Shown one piece after another: positions 36,245 through 44,697 of a DNA stretch of 64,000 nt. Source of the DNA: an uncultured Caulobacterales bacterium (GTDB taxonomy: Bacteria; Pseudomonadota; Alphaproteobacteria; Caulobacterales; Maricaulaceae); contig CALKXY010000014.1 in assembly GCA_938003545.1 (NCBI GenBank), positions 62,001 to 126,000 of the forward strand, in the 5' to 3' direction. Each line of letters begins with the position of its first letter. Positions within the stretch are counted from its first letter, which is position 1. The translations under genes and the position numbers were made by a program. The notes beneath the pieces are model-generated. The model made no database searches and was not told the origin of the DNA. It worked only from the letters and a program-made list of their open reading frames with translations.

Positions 36245-37414
36245 ATGGATTATTTTTCGCAAACAAAGTTAGGGGAATCACGCTGGTGGTCATGGATCGC
36301 TGTGACGTGGTTGGCGTTTGTCGGTTGGGTTATCTTACAAACTATTTTGTTAATTCCGCTTCCTATCATTGCGAGTTTCACAAACCCCCCGCTCATCGAT
36401 AACCTAATGAATGCATTTAGTAGTGTGGCCGCATCGGAGTCGGCAGAACAGATGAGTTCTATTTCTATGATGAGTGGTCTCGCCGCGACGGCCGCAATAA
36501 TTGTTGCATTAACGCATGATGGAAAAGCGAGGACAATCAGCGGAACGCTTGCAGGCATTGCGATCACCCTTTGTATTATAACGTCTATTTTGGGCTCGCG
36601 TGGATCTGACAACTCCGCTGTCATGGATGTAATCGGTCAAATTATGGGCGCTTCACCCATTGCCTTCGGCCTATTCTTACTGACGTTCCCAGCGGGGCTT
36701 GTGACGCTTTTCTTCTGCCAGAGGAAAATACATAAACGCACAATTAGATCAATGCTCACTGCCGCAAGCCGTTTTAGGCTTCCTCGTGTTCTTGAGGGTT
36801 TCTTCTTAACCTGGGCTGTGTTGGGCGGTTTTTCACTTGCCGCAAATGCGTTGGGCATCATTGAGGTTCAGTATATTTTTGCTGGCGGGAAGTTTTGGAT
36901 TTACGCGCTCGTTTCGTTGCTCTTCATTCCATTGCAATCTGCCACGGAAGAAATTGTCTTTCGTGGATATTTCAATCAAGGGCTGACGCATCTGCTGAAG
37001 AATAAGTGGATTGCTTTCACACTGACATCATTAGCCTTTATGGCGCTGCACCTTTCTAATCCCGAGGCCCTAGAAGGTGCCGCATCAGGGACATTACCAA
37101 TTGTCATGAGCGGATATTTTTTCTTTGGTTTTGCGATGTGCCTGATTGTGTGGCTGGATGATGGCTTGGAAACAGCCATCGGTATTCATGCGGGCAATAA
37201 CTGCTTTGCCGCGATTATCATGAATTATGAGAACTCGGTTCTCCCAACACCATCGGTTTTCCTAACGGGCACAGACCCCGTCAAAGACTCTATCTCAACT
37301 GTGCTCGTTCTCGGAACACTTGTCGTGATTATATGGTGGCGGCGTGGGGGTCCAAAACGGCGCGACCCCGAGACGTCAAACGGCACACGGTCCATTGTGG
37401 GCGCATCGGATTAG
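36245..37414 (+). CDS. CPBP family intramembrane metalloprotease
   Basis: The 389-residue polytopic protein carries the CPBP (Abi/CAAX-protease-like) signature: EEIVFRG with E235-E236 and R240, FMALH with H269, and GIHAGNN with H315 and N319. About eight hydrophobic segments are visible. Such proteins act as membrane proteases or as immunity/maturation factors; the substrate is unknown. The last 30 residues are polar and overlap an opposing small gene. Confidence 0.87.
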   Translation: MDYFSQTKLGESRWWSWIAVTWLAFVGWVILQTILLIPLPIIASFTNPPLIDNLMNAFSSVAASESAEQMSSISMMSGLAATAAIIVALTHDGKARTISGTLAGIAITLCIITSILGSRGSDNSAVMDVIGQIMGASPIAFGLFLLTFPAGLVTLFFCQRKIHKRTIRSMLTAASRFRLPRVLEGFFLTWAVLGGFSLAANALGIIEVQYIFAGGKFWIYALVSLLFIPLQSATEEIVFRGYFNQGLTHLLKNKWIAFTLTSLAFMALHLSNPEALEGAASGTLPIVMSGYFFFGFAMCLIVWLDDGLETAIGIHAGNNCFAAIIMNYENSVLPTPSVFLTGTDPVKDSISTVLVLGTLVVIIWWRRGGPKRRDPETSNGTRSIVGASD

Positions 37415-37601
37415 CAAACCAAGGTTCCGCTAGGTTCGCCGCAATTGCCCTGCGAACCATGTCTGGATTAACGGGTTCGCCAAATTGGTCGAACAAAGCA
37501 AGGCGTCTGTCATCTCGGTTTAGTCCTCCAGACAACCATTGCCTCATGTCATCGTCAGAAAAGCGCGCAGCCTTGCGCGGATTATTCATTGTCATAGTCA
37601 T
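37329..37601 (-). CDS. Small conserved-looking hypothetical protein
   Basis: This 90-residue basic protein has no membrane segment and no motif that I recognise. It overlaps the CPBP gene by 86 bp at the 3' end, which would be unusual, but its composition (KAARFSDDDMRQWLSGG, RPQWTVCRLTSRGRAVL) looks protein-like and the overlapping end of CPBP is its least conserved part. The start could be GTG 37616 or ATG 37601. Moderate confidence only. Confidence 0.5.
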   Translation of the reverse strand: MTMTMNNPRKAARFSDDDMRQWLSGGLNRDDRRLALFDQFGEPVNPDMVRRAIAANLAEPWFANPMRPQWTVCRLTSRGRAVLDPHAATI

Positions 37602-37730
37602 ACCCAGCCCATTCACATCGCTTGGGACTGTCAGTCTTCGCCGCTTTTCCCTTGCGTGAGGCTCTGATAGTGGAAAGAGTAGAATATCCTGTTAAGCGGG
37701 AGCAGCTTTTCTAGGACACAGGGGAAAAAA

Positions 37731-39794
37731 GTGTCAGATATAACGAAAAAAATCTTCTCAATCGAACCTGTCGCAGATGCAGTGACGAATACGGGCGATG
37801 AAGCCACTAGACGTGAACCCAGTGCATCTGACATCGTGCAGCCCATAGAAAATAGATCAAATTCAAAAGCAATCACGACAAAATCGCCTGCCGTTCAAGC
37901 GGAAACAGTCCCTGATTTTGTGACACGAAACGAAGTCCGCCCACAATCCGCTCCACCAGCACCTTATATAGAAGATAATTCTAATATATCTGGGTGGGGC
38001 CTTTGGTTCATAATTGGGTTTGGCGTACTTTATATAGTCGGCGCAGGCCTGTATTTCGGCATGCCTATGTTAGAAAACGCACCCAGCCTGTTTGCGATAG
38101 CAGGCCTGATGACGCTTTTGCTGCTCCCGCTCGCACTCTTAGTCGTACTCAGCATCGCTTTGAAACGTCTGAACACCTTAAAACAACAAAGTTTAAAACT
38201 TGCTAAATCTGTTGATATTCTCGTGTCACCTGAAACAGAGGCACTTACACGCACGCAAACATTAGCAGGCGGCATTCGTACAGAAATATCAAAATTAAAC
38301 ATACAACTAGCGAGTACAGTTGAAGTCTTACAAGGCGTTCAAACCGCCGTAACCCGTGAAAGCCAAGCCTTAGATGCGGCAGGGGTGCAACTGTCTGGTC
38401 GTTCGGAAGATGTAGGCCGAAACCTAACGCTACAGCGGCAGGCCTTAGAGAGTATTTCTGGAACATTTGACGCGCAAATGGGCAGTCTTTCCGCACAAAT
38501 CGCTGAAACAAGCCAAGGATTGGAAGCCGTCTGTGTTGATGCGGAAACACGCTTATCGAAAGCTGGGGCTAGCTTAACGGAAGCTACGTCAGCAACAGAA
38601 CTGAATATAACAAAAGGAACGGATAAAATCGGTGAGGAAATTTCCAAATTAGGAGATGTTAGCCGTAAGCTCGATACAGCGACCGACGCCCTCACCTCCG
38701 ACTTAGGAAGCTCAACTAAGCAACTCATTGAGGCTGAAGCAAAACTCACGGAGCGCGGCGCCGCACTCACAACTTTAAACACGGATACACAGGCGAAAAT
38801 GTCTGACCTGCAGGCGACGATTGGATTTGGTAACTTACTATTATCTGAAATGCAGTCTGCGGCGGATGCACGCGAGACTGAGTTAAAAAACTTATATGAG
38901 CGTCTTTCAAGCCAGTTCAAACAAGCTGAAGATGACACCCTTGCGTCGCAAGGTAAGACGGCACGCGTAGTCGAAGCGAACCTCGCGCAAATGCGCCGTG
39001 ATTTTGGCCGTATGGAGACAGAGCTACAAACATTACAGTCTAGGCTTAATGGTCTGCGCGATTCCGCTGATGCTATACCTGAACCTGATCTCAAGCCCGC
39101 TCGCCTGCATCTAAAGCCACTAGACTCTGATTTTCCTCCGGTTGAACCGCCTGTGTCGGTAAAACTACGTGGGCCGAGTGTTGTTTCTACCGCGATTGAC
39201 GAGGCACCCCTAAATTTAGGCATGGATATGGAAATTGAGACGCCAGATGCTGGTATTATGAATTTTGAGCCTGATGTAATATCCCGCCCTGGACAACCCC
39301 ATACAGACCCTCTCGTCAACTCAAAGAAAGGTTTTGGCCGGAAAAATGAGAAAGACCACACAAGTGGCTGGAGATGGCGAGACATGCTTGGAGGATTGGA
39401 ACGTCCAGATACGATCGAACCGGCTGAACTCACACCGCAAAACCAGCGCATAGATGTGCCGCAGATCGACATTATTGAGCGTCTGAATAGCCTGCAACTC
39501 TCGCCGTCAGCCTTTGTCGATGAAGGCACAATATTAGATGCAACACAGGCTCGCATTAATAGCGGAGAGGCTGGATTAGCCTCAGTTGTATCAGGGCTCC
39601 TCCCCGACGCCGTTGCTCATTTGCGCGGCTGCATTGCTGCCGATAACGTACTTGCCGCAGACGTCGAGCGTTTCCATGCAGATTTCAGTCAGTCAATCGG
39701 CAATACACCGCCATCAGCACCTGCCCTGAGGGCGGCATTTGGTTCTCCCGATGGACGCGCCTACTTGCTCTGTTCTGCAGCCCTTAAAGGGTAG
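37731..39794 (+). CDS. Two-TM coiled-coil protein with TipN-like architecture
   Basis: The 687-residue protein has a disordered N-terminus (1-85), two hydrophobic segments (about 89-109 and 117-142), a long Ala/Glu/Leu-rich coiled coil (about 145-440), a Pro-rich linker and a conserved-looking C-terminal domain (about 595-685). N-terminal membrane hairpin plus long coiled coil is the layout of the Caulobacter polarity factor TipN, but I see no decisive sequence match, so this is an analogy. Start is GTG at 37731 with GGGGA upstream. It is followed by rluD and rpoH. Confidence 0.75.
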   Translation: MSDITKKIFSIEPVADAVTNTGDEATRREPSASDIVQPIENRSNSKAITTKSPAVQAETVPDFVTRNEVRPQSAPPAPYIEDNSNISGWGLWFIIGFGVLYIVGAGLYFGMPMLENAPSLFAIAGLMTLLLLPLALLVVLSIALKRLNTLKQQSLKLAKSVDILVSPETEALTRTQTLAGGIRTEISKLNIQLASTVEVLQGVQTAVTRESQALDAAGVQLSGRSEDVGRNLTLQRQALESISGTFDAQMGSLSAQIAETSQGLEAVCVDAETRLSKAGASLTEATSATELNITKGTDKIGEEISKLGDVSRKLDTATDALTSDLGSSTKQLIEAEAKLTERGAALTTLNTDTQAKMSDLQATIGFGNLLLSEMQSAADARETELKNLYERLSSQFKQAEDDTLASQGKTARVVEANLAQMRRDFGRMETELQTLQSRLNGLRDSADAIPEPDLKPARLHLKPLDSDFPPVEPPVSVKLRGPSVVSTAIDEAPLNLGMDMEIETPDAGIMNFEPDVISRPGQPHTDPLVNSKKGFGRKNEKDHTSGWRWRDMLGGLERPDTIEPAELTPQNQRIDVPQIDIIERLNSLQLSPSAFVDEGTILDATQARINSGEAGLASVVSGLLPDAVAHLRGCIAADNVLAADVERFHADFSQSIGNTPPSAPALRAAFGSPDGRAYLLCSAALKG

Positions 39795-39795
39795 C

Positions 39796-39814
39796 AAAAG
39801 CGCAGGCTGCTTTT
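39796..39814 (+). terminator. Weak candidate terminator
   Basis: AAAAGC (39796-39801) pairs with GCTTTT (39809-39814) around a 7-nt loop directly after the coiled-coil gene stop. The stem is short and A/T-rich, so the call is weak. Confidence 0.3.
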
Positions 39815-39857
39815 CTATCAGCTTGCCCTTCTGCACAAGCCCGCTTATGGCCGCGAC

Positions 39858-40901
39858 ATGACAAACACTGAAGGCACATGGAACGCAAGGACAGCGGAAA
39901 TCGCGGACGAAGGGCAACGCTTGGATAAATGGTTATCAAGCTGGACAGAGCTGTCTAGGTCTCGCATCCGCGATTTAGTCGAAAGCGGAAATGTGCGCGC
40001 AAATGGAGACATTATCTCCAAGGTCACTCGTAAAGTTCGCGCTGATATTGAATATGCTGTGCGCGTACCACCGCCCGTAGATGACACGCCTATGCCAGAA
40101 AATATTCCTCTAGATATCCTTTTCGAAGATGATCATTTGATCGTACTGAATAAAGCTGCCGGCATGACTGTTCATCCTGCTCCAGGGTCACGTAGTGCCA
40201 CGCTTGTCAACGCACTCCTATTTCACTGTGCTGGCAGTCTGTCGGGCATTGGCGGTGTTATGCGGCCAGGCATCGTTCACAGATTAGATAAGGACACATC
40301 AGGGGTCATGGTCGCGGCCAAATCCGACAAGGCGCATCAAGGCCTATCCAAGCAATTTGCAAAACATTCTATTGAACGCGTTTACACTTGCCTTGTCCGT
40401 GGCATACCAAAGCCTCGTTCAGGACGTATTGAGTCGCGTCTGGCGCGCTCCCCGAATGATCGAAAAAAGCAGTCTGTTGTGCGCGGAACAATGGGAGATA
40501 TGGAAGCCTCTGACGTTGGCCGTCATGCTGTGACTCATTATAAGTTTTTGAAAGGGTTTGGTCGCGCCCAACATGCGAGCATTGGGACACCCAAAGTTAG
40601 CCAACTAGACTGCCAGCTTGAAACAGGCCGCACGCATCAAATCCGTGTCCATCTTGCACATATCGCCTGCCCTTTGCTAGGTGATCCTCTCTATGGGAAA
40701 CAACGCGCTTACGCCTCGTCGAATAAACCTGCTGAAGAAGCAGTACGCGTTGCTGTTGCGGCGTTTAAACGTCAGGCACTCCACGCGCGTCATTTAGGGT
40801 TTGTCCACCCAGTCACGAAAGAGTTTCATAGTTTTGAAGCCCCCTTGCCGCCGGACATGCAACATCTATTGGATGTCCTGACGGACTTACCAATCAACTA
40901 A
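39858..40901 (+). CDS. rluD: RluA-family pseudouridine synthase (RluD-like)
   Basis: The 347-residue protein has an N-terminal S4 RNA-binding domain (about 17-65; RLDKWLSSW, RSRIRDLVESGNVRANG) and a catalytic domain with HRLDKDTSG, whose Asp is the nucleophile, and LETGRTHQIRVHLAHI. It probably isomerises uridines in helix 69 of 23S rRNA, as RluD does. A pairing with rpoH just downstream is common in Alphaproteobacteria. Confidence 0.92.
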   Translation: MTNTEGTWNARTAEIADEGQRLDKWLSSWTELSRSRIRDLVESGNVRANGDIISKVTRKVRADIEYAVRVPPPVDDTPMPENIPLDILFEDDHLIVLNKAAGMTVHPAPGSRSATLVNALLFHCAGSLSGIGGVMRPGIVHRLDKDTSGVMVAAKSDKAHQGLSKQFAKHSIERVYTCLVRGIPKPRSGRIESRLARSPNDRKKQSVVRGTMGDMEASDVGRHAVTHYKFLKGFGRAQHASIGTPKVSQLDCQLETGRTHQIRVHLAHIACPLLGDPLYGKQRAYASSNKPAEEAVRVAVAAFKRQALHARHLGFVHPVTKEFHSFEAPLPPDMQHLLDVLTDLPIN

Positions 40902-40929
40902 GCGTTAAAAAGAGTTCAGACGTAGAACC

Positions 40930-40957
40930 CTTTAAACCTGCTAGACGTTTCCTATAT
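40930..40957 (+). promoter_or_regulatory. Candidate heat-shock-type promoter of rpoH
   Basis: CTTTAA (40930-40935) and CCTATAT (40951-40957), 15 bp apart, resemble the sigma-32 consensus CTTGAA/CCCATAT and lie 26 bp before the rpoH ATG. Autoregulation of rpoH by sigma-32 is known in Caulobacter. The match is imperfect. Confidence 0.3.
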
Positions 40958-40982
40958 GTTATCGCTGGAGGAGCATTGTCTA

Positions 40983-41927
40983 ATGGCTGAAACAAAAACA
41001 CTTACGACCAAATCATCCGCACGGGATGCGTCGTACACTGGGAATATGAAACTGTCCGTGGCTTTATCACCCGAGCAGGGCCTGAACTCATATCTGCAAG
41101 AGATTCGTAAATTTCCAATGTTAGAAAAACAGGAAGAATTTCGCCTTGCTAAACGCTGGGTCGAAGATGGTGATACCGCCGCTGCAGAGAAAATGGTGAC
41201 ATCACATCTCCGTCTCGTTGCAAAAATTGCGATGGGGTATCGCGGTTATGGCTTGCCCATTGGCGAAGTCATTTCCGAGGGCAACGTTGGACTGATGCAG
41301 GCCGTCAAGAAGTTCGATCCAGACAAGGGATTCCGAGTTTCGACTTATGCAATGTGGTGGATCCGTGCAGCTATTCAGGAATATGTCCTGCGATCTTGGT
41401 CCCTAGTCAAAATGGGTACAACCGCAGCTCAGAAGAAACTTTTCTTTAATTTGCGTCGTATGAAAGGCGAAATGAAAGCCTTAGAGGAAGGTGACCTGCG
41501 TCCAGAACATTTGACAAAAATTGCAACTGACCTCGGCGTGAAAGAAACAGAAGTCACCTCCATGAACCGACGTATGTCTGGCGGAGGCGACAGCTCTCTC
41601 AACGTAACAATCGGCGGCGAAGATGGGTCTGCTCAATGGCAGGATTGGTTAACCGACGAGTCTGACTCACAAGAAGAGACTTTGGGTCAAAGCCAAGAGC
41701 ATGAAGCGCGCATGGATCTCTTGAAGGATGCAATGTCCGATTTGAATGATCGTGAACGCGATATTATTTCCAAACGCCGTTTGGCAGAAAAACCAATGAC
41801 ACTGGAAGGTCTTGCAAAGATTTATGGCGTGTCCAGAGAGCGTATCCGCCAGATTGAAGCCCGTGCCTTTGAAAAACTACAAGCCGCGATGATTGCCGCG
41901 GCGTCTCCAGGTCTGCTTGAGAATTGA
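40983..41927 (+). CDS. rpoH: RNA polymerase sigma factor RpoH (sigma-32)
   Basis: The 314-residue sigma factor directs transcription of heat-shock genes. It has region 1.2 (SYLQEIRKFPML), region 2 (LRLVAKIAMGYRGYGLP, EGNVGLMQAVKKFDPDKGFR, STYAMWWIRAAIQEYVL), the RpoH box region around KLFFNLRRMK and region 4 with GVSRERIRQIEARAFEKL. Start is the ATG at 40983 with GGAGGAG upstream; the frame is open to 40956. A strong terminator follows. Confidence 0.96.
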   Translation: MAETKTLTTKSSARDASYTGNMKLSVALSPEQGLNSYLQEIRKFPMLEKQEEFRLAKRWVEDGDTAAAEKMVTSHLRLVAKIAMGYRGYGLPIGEVISEGNVGLMQAVKKFDPDKGFRVSTYAMWWIRAAIQEYVLRSWSLVKMGTTAAQKKLFFNLRRMKGEMKALEEGDLRPEHLTKIATDLGVKETEVTSMNRRMSGGGDSSLNVTIGGEDGSAQWQDWLTDESDSQEETLGQSQEHEARMDLLKDAMSDLNDRERDIISKRRLAEKPMTLEGLAKIYGVSRERIRQIEARAFEKLQAAMIAAASPGLLEN

Positions 41928-41961
41928 TATAAAGCTAGATGCGATACGCATCAGACAGGCA

Positions 41962-41998
41962 AAAAGAACCTCAAAGTTAGGCTTTGAGGTTCTTTTAG
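41962..41998 (+). terminator. Rho-independent terminator after rpoH
   Basis: A 15-bp perfect stem (41962-41976 with 41982-41996), AAAAGAACCTCAAAG and its complement around TTAGG, ends in TTTT. It is A-flanked on the left, so it could work in both directions. Confidence 0.93.
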
Positions 41999-42136
41999 AT
42001 TCTGGATCAATTCTCGAAACCTGACGTCTAGATGAACAAGAATAAGCGTCCGTATATCAATCTCTAAAATTAACCGAGCGGAAAGCCTTTTTTGAGACGT
42101 TGCATTCAGAAAAACTCGACTTTTTTGGATGTTCTT

Positions 42137-42973
42137 ATGGGCCACACTCGTACTCTTTTTGCTCTTGCCTGCAGCACAGCATTTTTAGCGTCTGTTGCAT
42201 ATGCACCGCTTGCTAAGGCCTTTGGTGTTGGCGTCCAGCCTTCAACAGTTGAAATGACGATCAAACCGGGTGACCGCCAGAGACAAGTTGTGACAGTCGG
42301 GAATGTTCACAAAACAAAAACGATTAGCCTTACAATGGCGCTTGCGGATTGGTCGCTTGACGATAATGGGCAACTGATTCTAGATGCCCCCGGCGATACA
42401 GATCGCTCTGCTGCCGAATGGGTTAGGTTCTCCCCTGCTGCTGTCACATTGAAGCCGGAGACCTCGCAAGACATCACGGTTGAGATTTCAGCACCTTATA
42501 AAATTAAAGAAAAAGGCGATCACCGCTTCGCTCTTATGGCAACGACGATGTTGCCGGAATTGGACGACCGAGGTGAAGTGTCAGGTGTCTGGAACAGATA
42601 CCAACTGACATCACTTTTCTACCTCACCCTCACACCGTCCAAGAGTTTACCCGAGGTTACGAGTGTCGCTTTAAATTCTGAAAAACCAGGCCTCGTCACA
42701 ATGCATATCAAAAATGAGGGTGATGCACATGCGCGCCTACAGGGCACTGCATTTGTAAAAGATCAAGCTGGCGATATCGTCGCTGAAACTCCATTGAACG
42801 CCGTCGTTCTGGATGGAGGTACACGCACCTATAACATCACTATGAATGAAATGGCTGAGCTAGAGTCTGGCAAATACACGATTGATTTTGATTTGAACAA
42901 TACCTTCGCCCCGCAAAATAAATTTCGGGCGACAAGTGTCCCTGTAAACACGTTGGATTATGTCGCGAATTAA
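42137..42973 (+). CDS. PapD-like periplasmic chaperone
   Basis: The 278-residue protein has a signal peptide (cleavage AKA-FGVGV near 28) and an immunoglobulin-like N-terminal domain with VQPSTVEMTIKPGDRQRQ, an ADWSLDDNGQ strand and WVRFSPAAVTLKPETSQ. These are typical of fimbrial-type PapD chaperones, which donate a strand to secreted subunits in the periplasm. A second beta domain occupies about 160-265. The start was set at the ATG at 42137; the frame is open to TTG 42092. Its stop overlaps the secreted-protein gene at 42960 by 14 bp, so that protein is the obvious client. No usher is present nearby. Confidence 0.82.
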   Translation: MGHTRTLFALACSTAFLASVAYAPLAKAFGVGVQPSTVEMTIKPGDRQRQVVTVGNVHKTKTISLTMALADWSLDDNGQLILDAPGDTDRSAAEWVRFSPAAVTLKPETSQDITVEISAPYKIKEKGDHRFALMATTMLPELDDRGEVSGVWNRYQLTSLFYLTLTPSKSLPEVTSVALNSEKPGLVTMHIKNEGDAHARLQGTAFVKDQAGDIVAETPLNAVVLDGGTRTYNITMNEMAELESGKYTIDFDLNNTFAPQNKFRATSVPVNTLDYVAN

Positions 42974-43805
42974 GCACATATGTCTGACAGGCTTTGCGCT
43001 CACATGTGTCGCCACCGAAGCGCAAGCCAGTTTTCTCGATACTGATTTTTGGTGTCGAACCTATGGCTGCGCAGTCGTGCATGATGGACAGAATTTTGAC
43101 ATTTACGACAATTGGCTTTTCGCGAGTAATTCTTGTTGCGTGCCCATAGGTGGGCAAATGATCGACTTTTATGTTCGAGCGGGAAATACGAATGTAACTG
43201 GAGAGCTCGGCGGAAATGGTGCAGTCGGACCAAACTCAGACCAAAGTTTCATGTTTGGACTGTCGCAAGATGGTACCAACATCAGCCAATCTGCATTTGA
43301 TGATGGAGACGGTTTTTTAGACGCTGGCGATACATTTGGTGCGTTTTCCCTAAACCCGAATACTGACATTCTATTGGATGGCCCTGGCAGATCCTACTCA
43401 CATAGTTTTTTCATAAGTTCTCGAAACACACGTTTCAGCCTTCGCGCGCTCGCGTCAATTCAAGCTGTTACAGGCGATTTTGCCGACACAATTCAGCTCG
43501 GCGATATAAAACTGACTCCGAATGTTTCAGCTTCAGGGAATGATGGCGGGTTCCAATTCGGATCACGCGCAAATGCTGCGAATATTCAAATTGTAAGCGG
43601 CGTTGATGACCTTGGTGATCTGACGGGTGCGCCGACCCAGATTATGAATTTTGGTCGCGCACAAGGTATCCGTCAACGCAATGGAGATATTGACGAGCAA
43701 ACCATTCGCTTGGATTTTTTATACGAGATGCCAGACTACGACCTCTCAATGGGGATCGGTAGCCTAAATATTGATGTCACTTTTGACTTTTACCGCGAGA
43801 ATTAG
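42960..43805 (+). CDS. Secreted protein, predicted client of the chaperone and paralog of 34862
   Basis: The 281-residue protein has a signal peptide (cleavage AQA-S near 24) and a mature Asn/Asp/Gly/Ser-rich beta-type sequence with four cysteines early on (FWCRTYGC and NSCC). An Asp-rich loop, DDGDGFLDAGD, resembles a calcium-binding EF-hand/dockerin-like loop. It shares conserved blocks with the product at 34862: AS..D..F at the mature N-terminus, D(T)F.AF, YSHSFF, TGDFAD, and C-terminal YDLSMGIG...DVTFDF. The family is not recognised. Coupling to the PapD-like gene suggests a surface-assembled subunit. Confidence 0.8.
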   Translation: MSRIKHICLTGFALTCVATEAQASFLDTDFWCRTYGCAVVHDGQNFDIYDNWLFASNSCCVPIGGQMIDFYVRAGNTNVTGELGGNGAVGPNSDQSFMFGLSQDGTNISQSAFDDGDGFLDAGDTFGAFSLNPNTDILLDGPGRSYSHSFFISSRNTRFSLRALASIQAVTGDFADTIQLGDIKLTPNVSASGNDGGFQFGSRANAANIQIVSGVDDLGDLTGAPTQIMNFGRAQGIRQRNGDIDEQTIRLDFLYEMPDYDLSMGIGSLNIDVTFDFYREN

Positions 43806-43838
43806 AACTAGAGAATAAGTGCAGTAAAACGTGCAAGC

Positions 43839-44210
43839 CTAGAAGACCGCAGGAACAATTGTTACGCTTTCGCCGCAGCCACAAGCATCGGTCTGGTTCG
43901 GATTTTTGAATGTGAACCGGCTATGTAAAATCGTTGTTTCATAATCAACGACAGACCCAAGAATGAACAGAACAGCCTTTGCGTCGACAACAATTTGAAC
44001 ATCCTTATCTTCGACAACTTCGTCAAATTTTTCAGGTTTAGCAACGTAGTCCATCATATATTCCATGCCCGCGCAGCCGCCATTTTTGACGCCAACACGT
44101 AGATAACCTTCGCCGCGTTCATCCAAAATTTCACGCACACGCGTAGCCGCCTCGTCAGTCAATGTAACAAGTTTCGGGCGTGGACGGCGGGTTCGGGTTG
44201 TCGTGGTCAT
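43839..44210 (-). CDS. sufA: A-type iron-sulfur carrier SufA/IscA
   Basis: The 123-residue protein has the three conserved cysteines of A-type carriers, one in KNGGCAGMEY and two in DACGCGESV near the C-terminus. It carries nascent Fe-S clusters from the SufBCD scaffold to target proteins. It is the last gene of the suf operon and overlaps sufT by 4 bp (ATGA). Confidence 0.92.
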   Translation of the reverse strand: MTTTTRTRRPRPKLVTLTDEAATRVREILDERGEGYLRVGVKNGGCAGMEYMMDYVAKPEKFDEVVEDKDVQIVVDAKAVLFILGSVVDYETTILHSRFTFKNPNQTDACGCGESVTIVPAVF

Positions 44211-44674
44211 AGCATATTCAATTCAAGACGAGCTTCATCACTCATACGATCAGGTGTCCATGGCGGATCAAATGTCATGCTAACTTCAACACGGCGAACG
44301 CCAGCAACGACTTCGCAAGCCTCCTGAACCCAAACTGGCATTTCCCCTGCAACAGGGCAGCCCGGAGCCGTCAGTGTCATGGTCACATTTAGGGACCGAT
44401 CATCTTCCAATTCGACTTTATAAATAAGCCCTAACTCATAGATATCCGTCGGTATTTCTGGATCATATACGGATTTAAGTTGATTGATAACGTCTTCCGT
44501 TATTCGCTCAATTTCGGCCTCTGTCGGGGCTTCAACTGGCGCGCCAGACACATCCAAAACGTCTCTTGCAGGTGCAACGACTGTGCCCGCATCATTTTCT
44601 GATGTAAGCCCAGGAATTTGGGAGTTCGCAAGGGCTTCTGCCTGTCTTTGTCGATCTGTCATAGTGGTGTCCAT
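44207..44674 (-). CDS. sufT: SufT, MIP18-family Fe-S assembly protein
   Basis: The 155-residue protein has a disordered N-terminus (1-55) and a MIP18/DUF59 domain (about 57-150) with YDPEIPTDIYELGLIYK and TAPGCPVAGEMP. The cysteine in that loop and the SMTFDPPWTPDRMSDEAR end are typical of SufT. It assists Fe-S maturation. It lies between sufS and sufA. Confidence 0.92.
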   Translation of the reverse strand: MDTTMTDRQRQAEALANSQIPGLTSENDAGTVVAPARDVLDVSGAPVEAPTEAEIERITEDVINQLKSVYDPEIPTDIYELGLIYKVELEDDRSLNVTMTLTAPGCPVAGEMPVWVQEACEVVAGVRRVEVSMTFDPPWTPDRMSDEARLELNML

Positions 44675-44697
44675 GTCCTAGATATAGTCCCTGCAGG

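Noticed and set aside
37333-37659. A 108-codon plus-strand frame after the CPBP gene
   Set aside because: The opposite-strand frame is more protein-like and this one lacks a ribosome-binding site.
38339-39556. A 405-codon frame opposite the coiled-coil gene
   Set aside because: It is a shadow of a repetitive Ala/Glu/Leu-rich coding strand; the Ser/Arg-rich product has no motif.
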